From NCBI GenBank assembly GCA_023053685.1, contig JALIGW010000001.1:158305547-158369546 (forward strand): DNA of 64,000 bases, in the 5' to 3' direction. Made by a program: the position numbers and the translations under genes. This stretch comes from Diadophis punctatus similis (lineage: Eukaryota > Chordata > Lepidosauria > Squamata > Dipsadidae). This document shows positions 1-12,096 of the stretch, one piece after another (positions within the stretch are counted from its first letter, which is position 1; every line of letters begins with the position of its first letter). The notes under the pieces are model-generated. The model was not told where the DNA came from. It was given only the letters and a program-made list of their open reading frames with translations, and did not search any database.

Positions 1-530
1 ATGCTTTAATGCACCCTTTACAAAATTATACCCATAAAAGACCAGGCAAAGGAACTGATAAATTGCTTCAAGGAGGACTAATGATGAAATAAATTCTGGT
101 GTGTTGCAGAGGCACAAGGGAAAAAAATTAGGTGGCTGCTTTGGAATGATTTCAGAAGTGAAGGAAGCTTGTTGGAAGATAGATGGGTGCCAGATGCAGT
201 TTGACATAAACTCGGGCAGCTGTTCCTGGGCTTGGTGTTTCATCAGCATGCAAGCTGGCAATGAGAACTTTGCAATGGGAAAGTCAGAAATGGGTAAAGG
301 AAAGACAAGAAAATTGTCCAGCATTCTCTCTCGGCTTCTTATTCTAGCCTGAAGATTAAATGGCATTCAGGCTCACATTCTGTTTTGAAAAACAAAATGC
401 ACAGAGTTATTAACAGAGTTAAATCTAGTAGGGCTGTTTGACTATCATTTGAATGAGAGTGTATGGATATGATTCTGTTTGTTTGCTTTTAAATAATACA
501 GGCATTTTAAGGAAGAATAAAGAACCCAGT

Positions 531-783
<253 letters not shown>

Positions 784-1231
784 ACTATAAGACATGCCAT
801 AATGTTGCCATCATAGCAACAATAAGAAATCTTTTTAACGTGTGCCTGGAGTACGTAAGGTGTTCATGTATTTACCTGAGGAGAGCTATAACATTACGCA
901 CATGGATTAATGTTCTTGTCATTATTTTCCAAGATGAGTAAAATTGCTGTTGCCGTTTCCTGCCTGATTCTCTCCTTCCTGTAACTCTGGGAAAGATTTG
1001 TAAGTGTCTTGGAGCAAGAGGATCATCTAATCCAATTACTTTTCTTTTCTGAAGCTAAATATTATAAGGACACCAGAACTGAATTGCAAAAATCCAAATG
1101 ATCACTAGATTGATAATAAGAGACATACGGAACAACACTCACCTCCAAACACGACTTTTTGCTACTATCAAATGGTCATCCAGAATTTTGCTATTTGTAT
1201 TTGGTATAATAATACTTTGGTTGATTGGTAG

Positions 1232-1415
1232 GTTAGTTTTATCCTGCCTTTCCTTAGTACTCTGTCCTCCTAGTTGTCCCACAATAACCTGGTGCAGCTG
1301 AGAGAGAAAAATTGATTCAAAGTCACTCAGTATTCTTCGATGGCGGCAATAGGCTTCATTGTGGGTCTGCCTAGTTCTAGTCGGATACCTTTAACCAGGA
1401 TAACACAACCTATCT
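1232..1415 (-). repeat. Degraded CORE-SINE (MIR-like, tRNA-derived)
   Basis: The piece keeps the order of the better copies at 20905-21062 and 29370-29606: a cctgccttt tail, the GAGAGAGAAA...TTCAAAGTCACTCAG core, then GTTCTAGTC (box B side) and TTTAACCA (box A side). It is strongly diverged, so limits are approximate. Confidence 0.5.
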
Positions 1416-2998
1416 AAACACCTAGTTTGGCTTCAAACACTTCCAGGGAATTTGTTTTCTCACCTGACCTCTGTAGCAGTTTGTTTTGTTGTTGAATGTC
1501 TTTTATCTTTACAGTTTACTTGTTCATACTTGCACGAACTCTTCCTATTAGCCATTAGCACATTTACAATGAATTACCGGTATTTCAGGTGCTGTACTGA
1601 ATAACTGAAAAAGGTACTTTTGTTTTTCTCCTAACAAGTCCATTTCCTTTGGATTGTCTTCATCTGAAAGTTCCATAGGTAGGTAACAGGTGACACCATT
1701 TTTACAGACCCAGTGCCCTCAAAATCATACTGCTTTTGGTGGAAAATTATAAAAGGAAGAAAACTGGAGATAACCCAGTGAAGATCTGGGGATAACAAGA
1801 AAAATTGGGTGAAAGAAGCAGGAAGACCATAGTGGAGTTAGGAAGGCTGCAGAGCAACTTGAGAGATGGAGAATATGTCAGATGGAGCAGGAAGTGTTTT
1901 TACTGTACTTTGTGGATATGTGGATATGAGTTTGTACATTTGAGAGAAATGAATCTTTGAGATCAGTGGTTTTGGTCCCCTAGGCATTCTCATATAACCT
2001 TAAAATAGCCGGATCCCTGTCCAATTTTTAAACATGGTCCTTTGAACATAAGACATGGTTATGTGATCTTTGGGCATTTTGCACACTCATGTGCAGCTGA
2101 AGTACGAAAGTGTTTTATGGTTTGTCAGTAGCCTTCTTGAATTGATATTGCTGGGAACAAAAGCAATATAAAAAAGAGATGGTCTTAACTAGCACAGAGC
2201 ACGCTGCTTTGTCCTGACATCCTAGTTACAAAATGTAGTTCAAACCAGAGACTCCAACCCTGTGGCCATTCCTTGGTGCCTACCACACAACTTGATCCAC
2301 AGATTTTTAAAAAGGTTTAATGAAATGAATTGATTTGCTGAAAAAGAAAATCCTAGTCTGCGTCATTTTATTTCAAAAATAATTTTAGCCCTATGACACC
2401 AGAGCTTTTTGGCAGGGATGCTCATGAAGATATAGGTTATGTTAAGGAGTTGTTGGGAATAGCCTCACCAGTTTCCCTTTGGGTAAATGGGTCAGGTTTG
2501 TGACTAGAGCATCCATTTTGTGATCAGCCAAACCTTCACCCTAGCCAGGGTGTAATGGGAGTACTCTACATATGCATACTAAATTCCAAATTCCCTCTGT
2601 GGTCTGTGGGAAACTTGATTTCCTGGTCTGGTTTACCTTGTGGGGTTCATGCTGGTCACCTTCGCAATATGCATTGCAAAGTCATGTAGGATAGAAGTGT
2701 AATTTTTTTTTAAAAAAAGAGATCAATGTAGAAAAACAATCATGGGTTTTAATTTCTCCAGTGACATCATAGGTACATATTAAATGCAATTATTGATTTA
2801 TAAATATTGCTTTTTTAAATATCTTTAACTGCTGAATTCTTCATTTTTAGATTTTTGCATGTAGAGATTTTAGCAAATATCTTCCAGGCTTCAAGTAACT
2901 TACAATAAATGCTGTGGATCTGATGGCTTTATTTAGCCAGTTAAACATATCTTTACATCAGTTTGTTCAAAAGTGGATTGTGATCTAATCATCTAGAG

Positions 2999-3129
2999 CA
3001 GGGGTCCCCAAACTTGGCAACTTTAAGACTTGTGGACTTCAACTCCCAGAATTCTCCAGCCATGCTGGCTGGAGAATTCTGGGAGTTGAAGTCCACAAGT
3101 CTTAAAGTTGTCAAGTTTGAAGACCTCTG
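2999..3129. mobile_element. Foldback hAT MITE (family 1), 131 bp
   Basis: The terminal inverted repeats are CAGGGGTCCCCAAACTTG and CAAGTTTGAAGACCTCTG. The two arms are almost fully complementary through GACTTCAACTCCCAGAATTC. The flanking 8-bp duplication is ATCTAGAG/ATCTAGAA (7 of 8). The element is non-coding and depends on a hAT transposase elsewhere. Seven copies of this family lie in the window. Confidence 0.9.
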
Positions 3130-3949
3130 ATCTAGAAATATAAGCCATATTGTAAGTAGCAAACCTGGGGGGGGGGGATCAACCCACATTTTTTTCATGA
3201 ATGAATTGATTAAACAAAACCATTTTTGAAATGGCAATCACTTTTACTATTAAGTTTTGGAAGATGGGGAAAGTAATAACCATCTGGTTTACGAATATCA
3301 ATATTGTTATGAATGTAAAGTCCAACTGCTCATACAAATGGACAGAGACAACCAGTTTTCTTTTTTCCATTGTGCATTTAGGGTATTCCCATCCTTGAAC
3401 CCAGAAGGGAATGCAAAGTGATATTTTCTTTGTTTAGCAATGCCATTTCTGTTGCATTGTGTTTTCAAGGAATACTGGGCAGTTACCCATTTGTCAATAT
3501 TTTTACAGTAGTAATAATCCTGTGAAATATATCTGGAATGGCCCCATACCACTCACTTTGATAGATCATTAAGACTAATTGTAATCCAGGACTTTTTTTT
3601 TACTCCGCACAACCTGTGGATTTTTGATAATTCCACTGTCTCTGAATGTTGCACATATAATAAATCCACATGAACTGTATGCCTTTCTGCTCAGGCATTG
3701 TTGAGATGCTCTGCATAAAGAATATCAGCATTTGATTCTGCTTGATTAATGAAAAAAAACTTTGTGGTGCTAAATGAATTTGTTTGGGATGTTCCTAAGC
3801 TGTCTTTTTTGTTTGTGTGAGGTAGGAAATATGAGCTACTATGCGAAATGTGTTTGGCTAAATCATGTATAAGATACAGAATGGCCTTTTATTTTTAATG
3901 TACATGCATACAATGGGATATGACTTATGACAGTGAGCAAATTATAAAT

Positions 3950-4800
3950 CAAATCAAATATTTATTACAGTCAAAGACCAGCCTAAGGAGAGTGGGGTAC
4001 AGTCAATTAAAAAGTGTAGAAAATATAAAGTCTAAAACATAATTTTTATAAAAAAGTTAAAAGATATAAAACAAAAGTATATATAAAAATAAAAGTCTAT
4101 AAGGAATGTAAAAGGAGGGTAGGAGCATTAAGTAGATGTAGGGGAGCATAAAGGTTAGTATACAGCAAACTAAATTACAGTAAACAAAATAGAAGTACAG
4201 TATTGAGCACTCTAGAATGACAAACTAGATACTCATTAAGACTGGTTTATAGCACAGGTATAAGCTCTGAGGCTTTCTGGGACTGCTTTACAAAACCTGG
4301 CAACTTTATATGTTGTAGAAGGGTTTGTATCTGAAAGTATCAGAGAGGTGTAGAATTGTGCTGTGACCTGGGTATTTATGCCATAAGGATGAGAGGAGGC
4401 TACTACGAATGTCTCTGCAATACAGATACTAGAGGAGCACATACTCTGTTGCTTCTGTGTCCAGAGTCACAGAGGTGTTGTCTCTCCAGGTAGGGAATTT
4501 TCCTGCAGTGGCCTCCAAGGACAGCTGAGGGAACATCATGCTAGAATAAAGGCCCTCTGGGAGTTGGGTATTTTGAAATTGGTTAAATATGCCACGGGGG
4601 AGGGAGAGTACCTAGATTCACTGGCAAAAAAAAGATTGGGGACCTGGCTAGAGTTGGGTGCTCTTGTGCCTGCTATTTAATTAGTGCTTTGGCTTGATCA
4701 CATCCCATGTTGACTAGAAGACCTGGAGAGAAGCCCAAGGATGAGATTTTCATTGCCACTGCCGCCTTCCGTGTGGATTGAAAGACATCCCTCATAGTTA
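3950..4800 (-). repeat. Possible unclassified retroelement 3' region
   Basis: Read on the minus strand, the segment ends in GACTGTAATAAATATTTG followed by a TTTGA-type simple tail, as many non-LTR retrotransposons do. A short open frame (4236-4442) has no family I recognise. This is tentative: it could be unique sequence. Confidence 0.25.
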
Positions 4801-5213
4801 ATGGGAGAGGCCAAGGGGAAAAAGGATCCTTTGAGTCAATAGTTGGGTATGTTCACCCACACTCTAATCTCCATATTCAAGAAGCTTGTTTCCAGTCTCC
4901 GGGTGGCATTGAAGACACATTTTGGGACTGAAAGGACCAATCTTGGATAGAACAAGCTCTAATAATGCAGAATTGGAGAAGGACCCCAGTTTTCACAGAT
5001 TTATTGGAATAGGTCCCAAGAAGTTGTTTTTCATCGAAGAGGGGGAAGTTTTTGGGGTTTTTTTTACTGATTCCCACTGATTGCCCTAAAAATCTTTCCT
5101 GGGAACTGGAGAGCCCTGCAGGGGAAAGAGTAACTACCAAACATTCACCATCATGTTGTGTTTATTGTCTTAATTAATCTGTTGTGGATTTTTAATTAAA
5201 ACAGTGCTTTGTG

Positions 5214-5611
5214 CAGGGGTGGGTTCTAACTTACCTTGCTGCCGGTTTGCTTCCTCCCACGCCTTGTGGGCGCGCCTTGTGGGCACGCCTTGTGGGCGCG
5301 CCTTGTGGGCGCGCCTTGTGGGCGCGCCTTGTCGGCACGCGTGCGCTTTGTGCGCGCGCATGCGCAGTGCCATAAAATAATAAAATAAAAAAGCCAAAAA
5401 TAAGATGGCGACCGCATGCACAGTGCCGGAAACTCAGCTTCTGCGCATGCTCAGAAGAAAAAATAAATGTAAAAAAATTCAGAAAAAAAAAATAAAAAAA
5501 AAGATGGCGGCACCCACGGACCGGCACCGACCGAACTGGGTAGGTGACATCATCATGATGTCACCAGCGGGTCGCTACCGGTTTGGCCGAACCAGGAGGA
5601 ACCCACCCCTG
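5214..5611. mobile_element. Non-autonomous hAT (family 4, CAGNGGTGGGTT), 398 bp, with internal 13-bp tandem repeat
   Basis: The termini are CAGGGGTGGGTTCTAAC and GGAGGAACCCACCCCTG. An exact 8-bp duplication GCTTTGTG flanks it (5206-5213 and 5612-5619). The interior is CpG-rich, with about six tandem 13-bp units (CGCCTTGTGGGCG) and one exact GCGCATGCGC at 5356-5365. There is no transposase ORF. Confidence 0.9.
5258..5335. repeat. 13-bp GC-rich tandem repeat, about 6 copies
   Basis: Units of CGCCTTGTGGGCG differ by one or two bases; each junction creates GGCGCGCC or a near copy. It lies wholly inside the hAT element at 5214-5611, so it is an internal expansion of that element. Confidence 0.9.
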
Positions 5612-5807
5612 GCTTTGTGATTAAAAGAATACTATGCACTGATGTCCTACACATTCTGATCCAGATTATTAGCAGATTAAGTATCAGGTGAAGTGCATTG
5701 TGACAGAAAATGTGAATGTTGGAAATCTTTACTCTGTTTCTCCTGTAGGTTAATTGTAACATTTGTTGACCCCCAAACTCTTTTTTGTAGATGATATTAT
5801 TATTTCA

Positions 5808-6092
5808 GATTTAACCTTTAATTTGATTCACAGTCTAGAACTGGTAAAAACTTTAATAGTTCAAGTCCCAATCAAGGACCTAAGAGCTATTAAGGTAGCT
5901 TACTATTATTACTATTACTATTATTATTACTATTGTTATTACTACTACTATCATCATCATCATCAACAACAACAACAACAACAATATTATTATTATTATT
6001 AAAGATTTAGTCTTCAATTTGACTCACAGTCCGGAACTGGTAAAAACTCAATAGTTCAAGTCCTAACCAAGGACCTAAGAGCTACTAAGGTA

Positions 6093-6129
<37 letters not shown>

Positions 6130-6184
6130 ATGATTGTGGTTGTTGTTGTTGTTATTATTGGTATTATTGGCATTGATATTATTG

Positions 6185-6219
<35 letters not shown>

Positions 6220-6250
6220 GATTTAGTCTTCAATTCAATTCACAGTCTGG
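5808..6250 (+). repeat. Repeated ~90-bp unit separated by trinucleotide microsatellites
   Basis: Unit A (5808-5899) and unit B (6004-6092) share CACAGTC..GGAACTGGTAAAAACT..AATAGTTCAAGTCC..ACCAAGGACCTAAGAGCTA. A third partial unit begins at 6220. (ATT/ACT)n, (CAT)n, (CAA)n, (GAT)n and (TTG)n arrays fill 5900-6003 and 6093-6219. It looks like a local tandem duplication with microsatellite growth at each unit's end. Confidence 0.8.
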
Positions 6251-6259
6251 GAATTTTAT

Positions 6260-7640
6260 GACCTTTTAAAATACTGTAATAAGCTGCAAATGTTGGAAAA
6301 GCTTCCAGAGAGGCAGTCCCTCAAATAGCCTGCTCCCATGCCATGAAGAGTTTAAAGTTTAAAACCAGCACCCTGAATTGGATCCAGAAGCAAACTGGCA
6401 CCCATTGCAGCTTGCAGAGCTGAGGTGTAACATGCTCTGCCCTAAGAGCACACATAATTGTACCAGCTGAAGCTTCTGAATACTCTTTAAGGGCTGCCCC
6501 ATGTAAAGCGCATTGCAGTAGTCCAGTCTGGAGGTGACTCTAGGGCTAGAGCATGAGTGACTGTTAGGACCTGCTGATCCAGGAACGGATATATCTGGCA
6601 CATAAGAAAAAGCTGTGCAAAGGTCCTTCTAGCCAAGAGTTCCGTATGCTCATCAAGCAGGAGTTGTGAGTCTAGAACAGGGGTGTCAAACTCAAGGCCC
6701 GGGGGCCAGATCTGGCCCGCGGGGTGCTTAGATCTGGCCCGTGGGGCCACCCTGGAAAAAGCAAAGGACTGGCCCACGGTGCCTCTGCCAGTGAAAACGG
6801 AGCTTGGGAGGGCCGCATGCAGTCCTCCTGAGCTCCATTTTTGTTGGCAGTGGGTTGCAGAAGGCCGTCGCAGCTGAAAACTGAGCTCAGGAGCCCGTTT
6901 TCTCTGGCAGAGCGCTCAGGCCATCAGAGGCACCTCTGACACGAATGATGTAGAGCTGGCCATGCCCACTCTGGCCACGCCTACTCTGGCCATACCCACT
7001 CTGCCCCCCCCCCGCGAGGTCAAATACAACTCTGATGCGGTCCTCAATGAAATCGAGTTTGACATCCCTGGTCTAGAAGGACCTCCAGATTGCGCACTAG
7101 GTCTGTCTGGAGTAGTGCAACCCCATCCAGCATGAAAGATGGCATAGTCCTAGAATCAGAAAGCCCCTCTCCCCCCAAACCAAAGCCACTCAGTTTTGCC
7201 AGGGTTCAGCTGAAGCCTGTTGTTCCCCAACTAGATTCTCACAGCCTCCAAGATATTATAATAAGAAGCTCATAGCATCACTTGATTAATCAATCAACCA
7301 GGGCCAGAGATATATAATTGGTTATCATCAGCATATTGATACCTCATCCCATGGCAATGGATGAGCTCACCCAGTGACTTCATGTAGATGTTGAAAAGGA
7401 GAGGAGAAAGCACCAAGCACTTCACATAGCAGGGGCCAAGGGAAGTCCTCTCCTCCCCAATCATCACAGACCTCAATCAACCCTGAAGGAAGGTGAACCA
7501 ACATAACACCCTCCCATCCACCCCAGTCCTCTGAGCAGTTCAGAAGGATAATGATCTCATTATATAAGTTAATGATCTCGTTATATAGGTCATATAGGGC
7601 AAAGATGGACATATATGTATGTGAACAATAATTATTTATT
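6260..7640 (-). mobile_element. L2/CR1-group LINE fragment with reverse-transcriptase remnants
   Basis: On the minus strand, broken frames read SPLLFNIYMKSLGE then MRYQYADDNQLYIS, the RT palm core, with YADD at 7324-7335. These are followed by DSQLLLDEHTELLARRTFAQL and then SRLDYCNALYMGQPLKSIQKLQLVQ. This order matches the C-terminal half of L2-type RTs. The frame is interrupted by stops, frameshifts and a hAT insertion (6678-7070). It cannot encode an active enzyme. Confidence 0.85.
6678..7070. mobile_element. Non-autonomous hAT (family 2, CAGGGGTGTCAAACTC), 393 bp, inside a LINE
   Basis: The inverted termini are CAGGGGTGTCAAACTC and GAGTTTGACATCCCTG. An exact 8-bp duplication GTCTAGAA lies at 6670-6677 and 7071-7078. 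The interior is GC-rich (GGCCCGCGGGG, GGAGCTTGGGAGGGCCGC) with no ORF. The LINE sequence resumes without loss on the far side. Confidence 0.93.
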
Positions 7641-9040
7641 TTTATCAGTCCATATCAATCCACTCAGGGCCAAGATCTCTTCACTGAAGGTTAGGACCAT
7701 GATCTGTCGTGCTGGCTTGGTCTAGGTTGGTGGATAGATATTTGTTGACTTCACAGTCGAGGGCTGGATGAGCATGACTAGCCTAAATTATCTAGCCAGC
7801 TGCCTAAGGTGCCTGGTGTGGCACTTAAACTCAACACTAGGCCAGCTGGATAGCTTGCTAGAGAGACAGACAGACAGAACTCACACATGCACATACACAC
7901 ACATACACAAACACACAGATGCAAGATCAATTGTTTCCCTTCCTTAAATATTCCTTGTATATTCTGCTAGAAGCTCTTCCTCTGCCACAAATTTTGGGTG
8001 AAGGGAAAGTTATTTGTGATTCATTAGTCTTTACCAGTGCAGAAAAACTAGCATCTCAGCGTCCTTGACCCATTCAGTCTCTTGATACATTCAGCCTCTT
8101 AGAAACTTCAAGTTGAAGCAAGTCCACTACTTCTGAAGCAATCTGTTGAAAGAACTTCTTCCAGTAGGAAGCTGGTGCTAAAATATGTTTCTTTGTAGCC
8201 TTCTATTGCCTTGTCAATATAAGATCCTTTCACCAACCTACCTTTGGTATTCTTTGCTGTCAGCACCGTTCCATCGTGTTAGATTAAACTGGTTGGGTTT
8301 TGCACCCATTTGGGTTGTTTTCAGACTGACTAGAGTCTCTGCACTTTTGTTTTTATTTTTTTCAAATGAATGCATCCCATTGAAAGCCTGCAGACCTAAG
8401 CAATTTACTGCTCTTGGAACTTTGCCCCCAATCTAGATATCAAGCATAAATGAAAATCCTTCATTATGTTTATACATTGTCCTCTTCCTGCTCTGCTCTT
8501 ATCTCCTTCAAATTCCAAAAAGGCTTTTTGCTGTGATAATTTATGTTGAAATAAGCACAATATGGTGGAAGATGAGGATAAAGTATTTTCTGTGCCAGAA
8601 TTAGCATCCCTATGCTGGTTCTCCAACTTTTGTGGCTCCTAACTGTATCCGGTTAACGTTGTATTTTAGCTAGTAGTATTTGATTCCATAGTACTTGCCT
8701 CTGGTACACACCTTTTTTGATTAATTGATTATGCGCCTTAAAGTCAGTATTGACTCCTAGCAACCACAAAGATGTCTTTAGAATGATCTGTCCCCAACCT
8801 GCATATATTTGCATAAATATAATAATATGAACTTGGTCATTTGTGTCTCAAGTGAGAACTTTGAATTGATTGGTTCTGTGAGTCATTTGTTTGTTTCTTG
8901 GCTATGCATGGTATTCTTAAGAATCTTTTCCAACATTAAAGTCCAAAAGTGGGATTCCCACATTCTCGGGGAAACAGTGCTGATTTTCTGATTTTTCTCT
9001 AGTGAAACGTGTTCTCTTAATGTACATTTTTGGAGATATG

Positions 9041-9394
9041 TAAAGGTAAAAGGTAAATGTTTCCCTCGCACATATGTACTAGTCATTCCCAACTCTAGGG
9101 GGCGGTGCTCATCTCCATTTCAAAGCCGAAGAGCCAGCGATGTCCGAAGACGTCTCCATGGTCATGTGGCCGGCATGACTAAATGCCGAAGGTGCACGGA
9201 ACACTGTTACCTTCCCACCAAAGGTGGTCCCTATTTTTCTACTTGCATTTTTACATGCTTTCGAACTGCTAGGTTGGCAGAAGCTGGGACAAATAACGGG
9301 AGCTCACTCAGTTACGCGCCGCTAGGGATTTGAACTGCCAAATTGCCGACCTTTCTGATTGACAAGCTCAGCGTCTTAGCCACTGAGCTACCGC
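9041..9394 (-). mobile_element. Sauria SINE, near full length
   Basis: The minus-strand head is GCGGTAGCTCAGTGGCTAAG (tRNA-like box A). Box B is at 9325-9337 (CAGTTCAAATCCC). The conserved central domain and a Bov-B-like tail ending CCTTTTACCTTTA follow. The family is characteristic of squamates and is mobilised by Bov-B LINEs. This is one of the best taxonomic markers in the window. Confidence 0.92.
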
Positions 9395-9522
9395 TCAGTG
9401 CTTTATAAAGGCATAATTACTGGGCATATTCAAATGAAGACCAGGGTGCTTCAGATTTATTTTCCTTCTTTTGCTGAATTTTAAGTATCTAAGAAGCCTG
9501 GAAGGATTGCATTATAGAGTAG

Positions 9523-9850
9523 TGTACATGTGTAGTGTAATGTAATGTAGTGTAGTAATAGTATTAGTATTATTAGTATTAGTATTATATACTAATACTA
9601 ATATTAGTATTAGTACTAATACTACTAAAATATTAGTATATACTAATACTAATATACTAGTATAGTATATACATAGTATATAGTATATACATAGTATATA
9701 CATAGTATATAGTATAGTATATAGTATATACTATGTATATACTATACTAGTATATAGTATATACTATACTATAGTATAGTATATACTATGTATATACTAT
9801 ACATAGTAACTAATATTTATTACTAATTACTATTATTATACATATACTGT
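9523..9850. repeat. AT-rich, self-complementary TAGTA/TATAC repeat tract
   Basis: About 320 bp is built from TAGTATTAGTA and ATAGTATATACTATG words in both orientations, with many short palindromes. It can form multiple hairpins or cruciforms. It has no coding potential and probably varies in length. Confidence 0.9.
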
Positions 9851-10949
9851 ATAAAAATAAATCCTTCTTCCAAACTACACAAATACATACATTATTTCTT
9901 TCCTTCCATCTATTCCAAATATGTGTTTACTTAGTAGATGTGGATAACTCTCTCAATTTTGGCTGTATCATTGCAAGTACGGTCAGAGATATTGGGAGTT
10001 TGCTAAAATCCCACTTCAGAATTAAGTACAGAGCAAACATTTGTAGGAATAAATAAATACAAGGTACAACAGGTAGAAAATATCCCCTGTAACTTGGAGG
10101 GCTGGGTGGAGGTGGGAATTTGATTGTCCTTAGAATGGGAAAAGGTTTTACAAAGCTCCTGTGGCCACATGTCAACATTATTGTTGCATCCACTCTGTGT
10201 AATGTACTTGTTGCCCTTGAAGTTTGCTTCTGTCTTTTCTCAACTCTACTACCTTATCCACTGCAGGAAGTGTATCAAGAGAATAATAAAAGTGAAACTA
10301 TAACAATAGTTTTCTCTTTATCTCAGAAGAATGTGTTGTTGTTTTTTTAAAAAAATAGTATTTATGCTTGAAGAACTGAGTGTCTTTATGATGCAGTAAA
10401 TTAATGCCAATGTTTTAAAATGTTTTTAAGATTCATAGGCAGACATAACCACATTATTCTTGCTGGATGATTGGCAACTCAAACATAAAATGCCTGCAGG
10501 GTAACTAACAATGGCTAGTATGATAATACCAAAATTTAAACCAACAATCTAACTGGAGCAATGTCAGTGTTCTTGTGAGTTTTAATTAATTAATTAATTT
10601 AAAAAGAAAGAAGAGCCCCCAATGTCAGGAGTAATCTGTACTTTCCTAGATAATATGAGGGCCATCACAGAGAAGACCATCACTTCCTTCCTGCCTCCCT
10701 CTGATTTAATGGTACAGGAGAGGTACAAGTTATTCCCCCCCCTTCCCTGAGATGGTTGATTCTTCTTTACAGCCTGTGGGGTTCTATGGCAGATACCCAG
10801 CCATTCAAGTGGTGACCAGTCTAAAGAAACATGTTTGTGAGATGTGGCTGTCCTCTCATATACTTTTGTATCTTTATGAATGTATTGGTAGCACAGGCCA
10901 CATGAGCTAAAACTGATGGAGCTAACCATACTTAAAGTGACTAATCAGC

Positions 10950-11750
10950 CTGAAGAGCAGATGACGCCATGGCTAGGAATGCCTTTACACGGCTCCGTGT
11001 TGTGTACCGGTTGCACCTGTTCCCAGACTGGGAGTCCCTACTCATGGTCACTCACACCTTTAGTCACTTCCTGGTTGGACTACTGCAACATGCTCCACAT
11101 GGGGCTGCTTTTGACAAGTATTCAGAAGCCTCAGCATTTGTAGATGTTGGTTGTTGGGACGTATGGCACTTCTGCTCCACACGCTGCTTTGGCAGCCATG
11201 TACTTCTGAGTACAATTCAAAGGTGTTGGAGGTCACCTTTAAAACCCTTCATGGCTTGGAACCAGATTATGGACAGCACCATCTCTCCCCAATAGTGTCT
11301 GCTACATTGGACAGAAGTATTATGCTCCGGTCCCATCCATTTCAACCTTGCGAGGTAGTCCAGACAAGAAGCATACTCAGAAGTACTAGTTCTAGATTAC
11401 TTGTAAGCTTATCTTAACAGAATCATACAAGTTGAAAGAACATCTCCCCCAACCTCCCTTTACAGTGCAAGAAACTAGGGAGTGTCCTTTCTGAGATGTT
11501 TGCCACACCTCCATTGCTTCTGTGGGCTGAGCTGCTCTTATCCGACTGTTGTCTAGTCTGAGGCTCTTCTTCCTGTCTCCCAAAGTCATTCTTACATACT
11601 ATTCCATTCCATTCGAGATTGCCATCTGGCAGGGCTCAGGAAAAGGGCCTTTTTCTTCTGGGCACTCACTCATTGGAATCTCATTTCTCCCAGGATCAGA
11701 TTTGACTTAACCTTTTTTGGATTCTCACATGGCATTAGTAACTTGTTTCT
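10950..11750 (+). mobile_element. Degraded L2/CR1-group LINE 3' fragment
   Basis: In alternating frames it keeps FSHFLVGLLQHAPHGAAF (from the SRLDYCNxLYMGLP block) and VTFKTLHGLEPDY, the 'FKALHGLGPGYL' block. After 11,590 it continues with RKGLFLLGTHSLESHF-like sequence seen in the 3' coding ends of this family. The stretch 11,400-11,590 is not recognisable. Heavily mutated. Confidence 0.7.
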
Positions 11751-11784
11751 GCTTGAAGCTCTAATAATACAGTTTTCTTGGCAA

Positions 11785-12096
11785 GGTTTTTCAGACGTGG
11801 CTTACCCTTGCCTTCTTCCCAGGGCTAAGAAATGGAGAGACACACTGGCTCAAAGTCACCCAGCTGGCTTTGTGAGTAAGGCAGGGCTAGAACTCAGAAT
11901 CTCCCGGTTTCTAGCCTCATTCCTTAACCCAGTGTTTCTCAACCTTGGCTGCTTTAAGACATGTGGACTCCAACTCCCAGAATTCCTTAATGAGCATGGC
12001 TGGCTGGGGAATACTGGGAGTTGAAGTCCACATGTCTTAAAGTGGCCAAGGTTAAGAAACACTGCCTTAACCACTGCACCAAACTAGCTTTGCATC
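11785..12096 (-). repeat. CORE-SINE split by a hAT insertion
   Basis: The left part (11785-11929) and right part (12065-12096) join to give GGCTCAAAGTCACCCAGCTGG ... CTAGAACTCAG ... TTTCTAGCC ... CCTTAACC|ACTGCACCAAACTAGCT. Read on the minus strand this is a tRNA-derived SINE with box A TGGTTAAGG and a MIR-like core. Confidence 0.8.
11930..12064. mobile_element. Foldback hAT MITE (family 1), 135 bp, inside a CORE-SINE
   Basis: The termini are CAGTGTTTCTCAACCTTGG and CCAAGGTTAAGAAACACTG, with near-complementary arms. The 8-bp duplication CCTTAACC is exact on both sides (11922-11929 and 12065-12072) and is itself part of the host SINE. Confidence 0.93.

Noticed and set aside
2999..3129. microRNA hairpin
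   Set aside because: Long hairpins of this shape recur seven times with hAT termini and, in six copies, flanking duplications; they are MITEs. A MITE-derived small RNA is possible but nothing here shows it.
5258..5335. CRISPR-like regular repeats
   Set aside because: Units are 13 bp, directly tandem with no spacers, inside a eukaryotic transposon.
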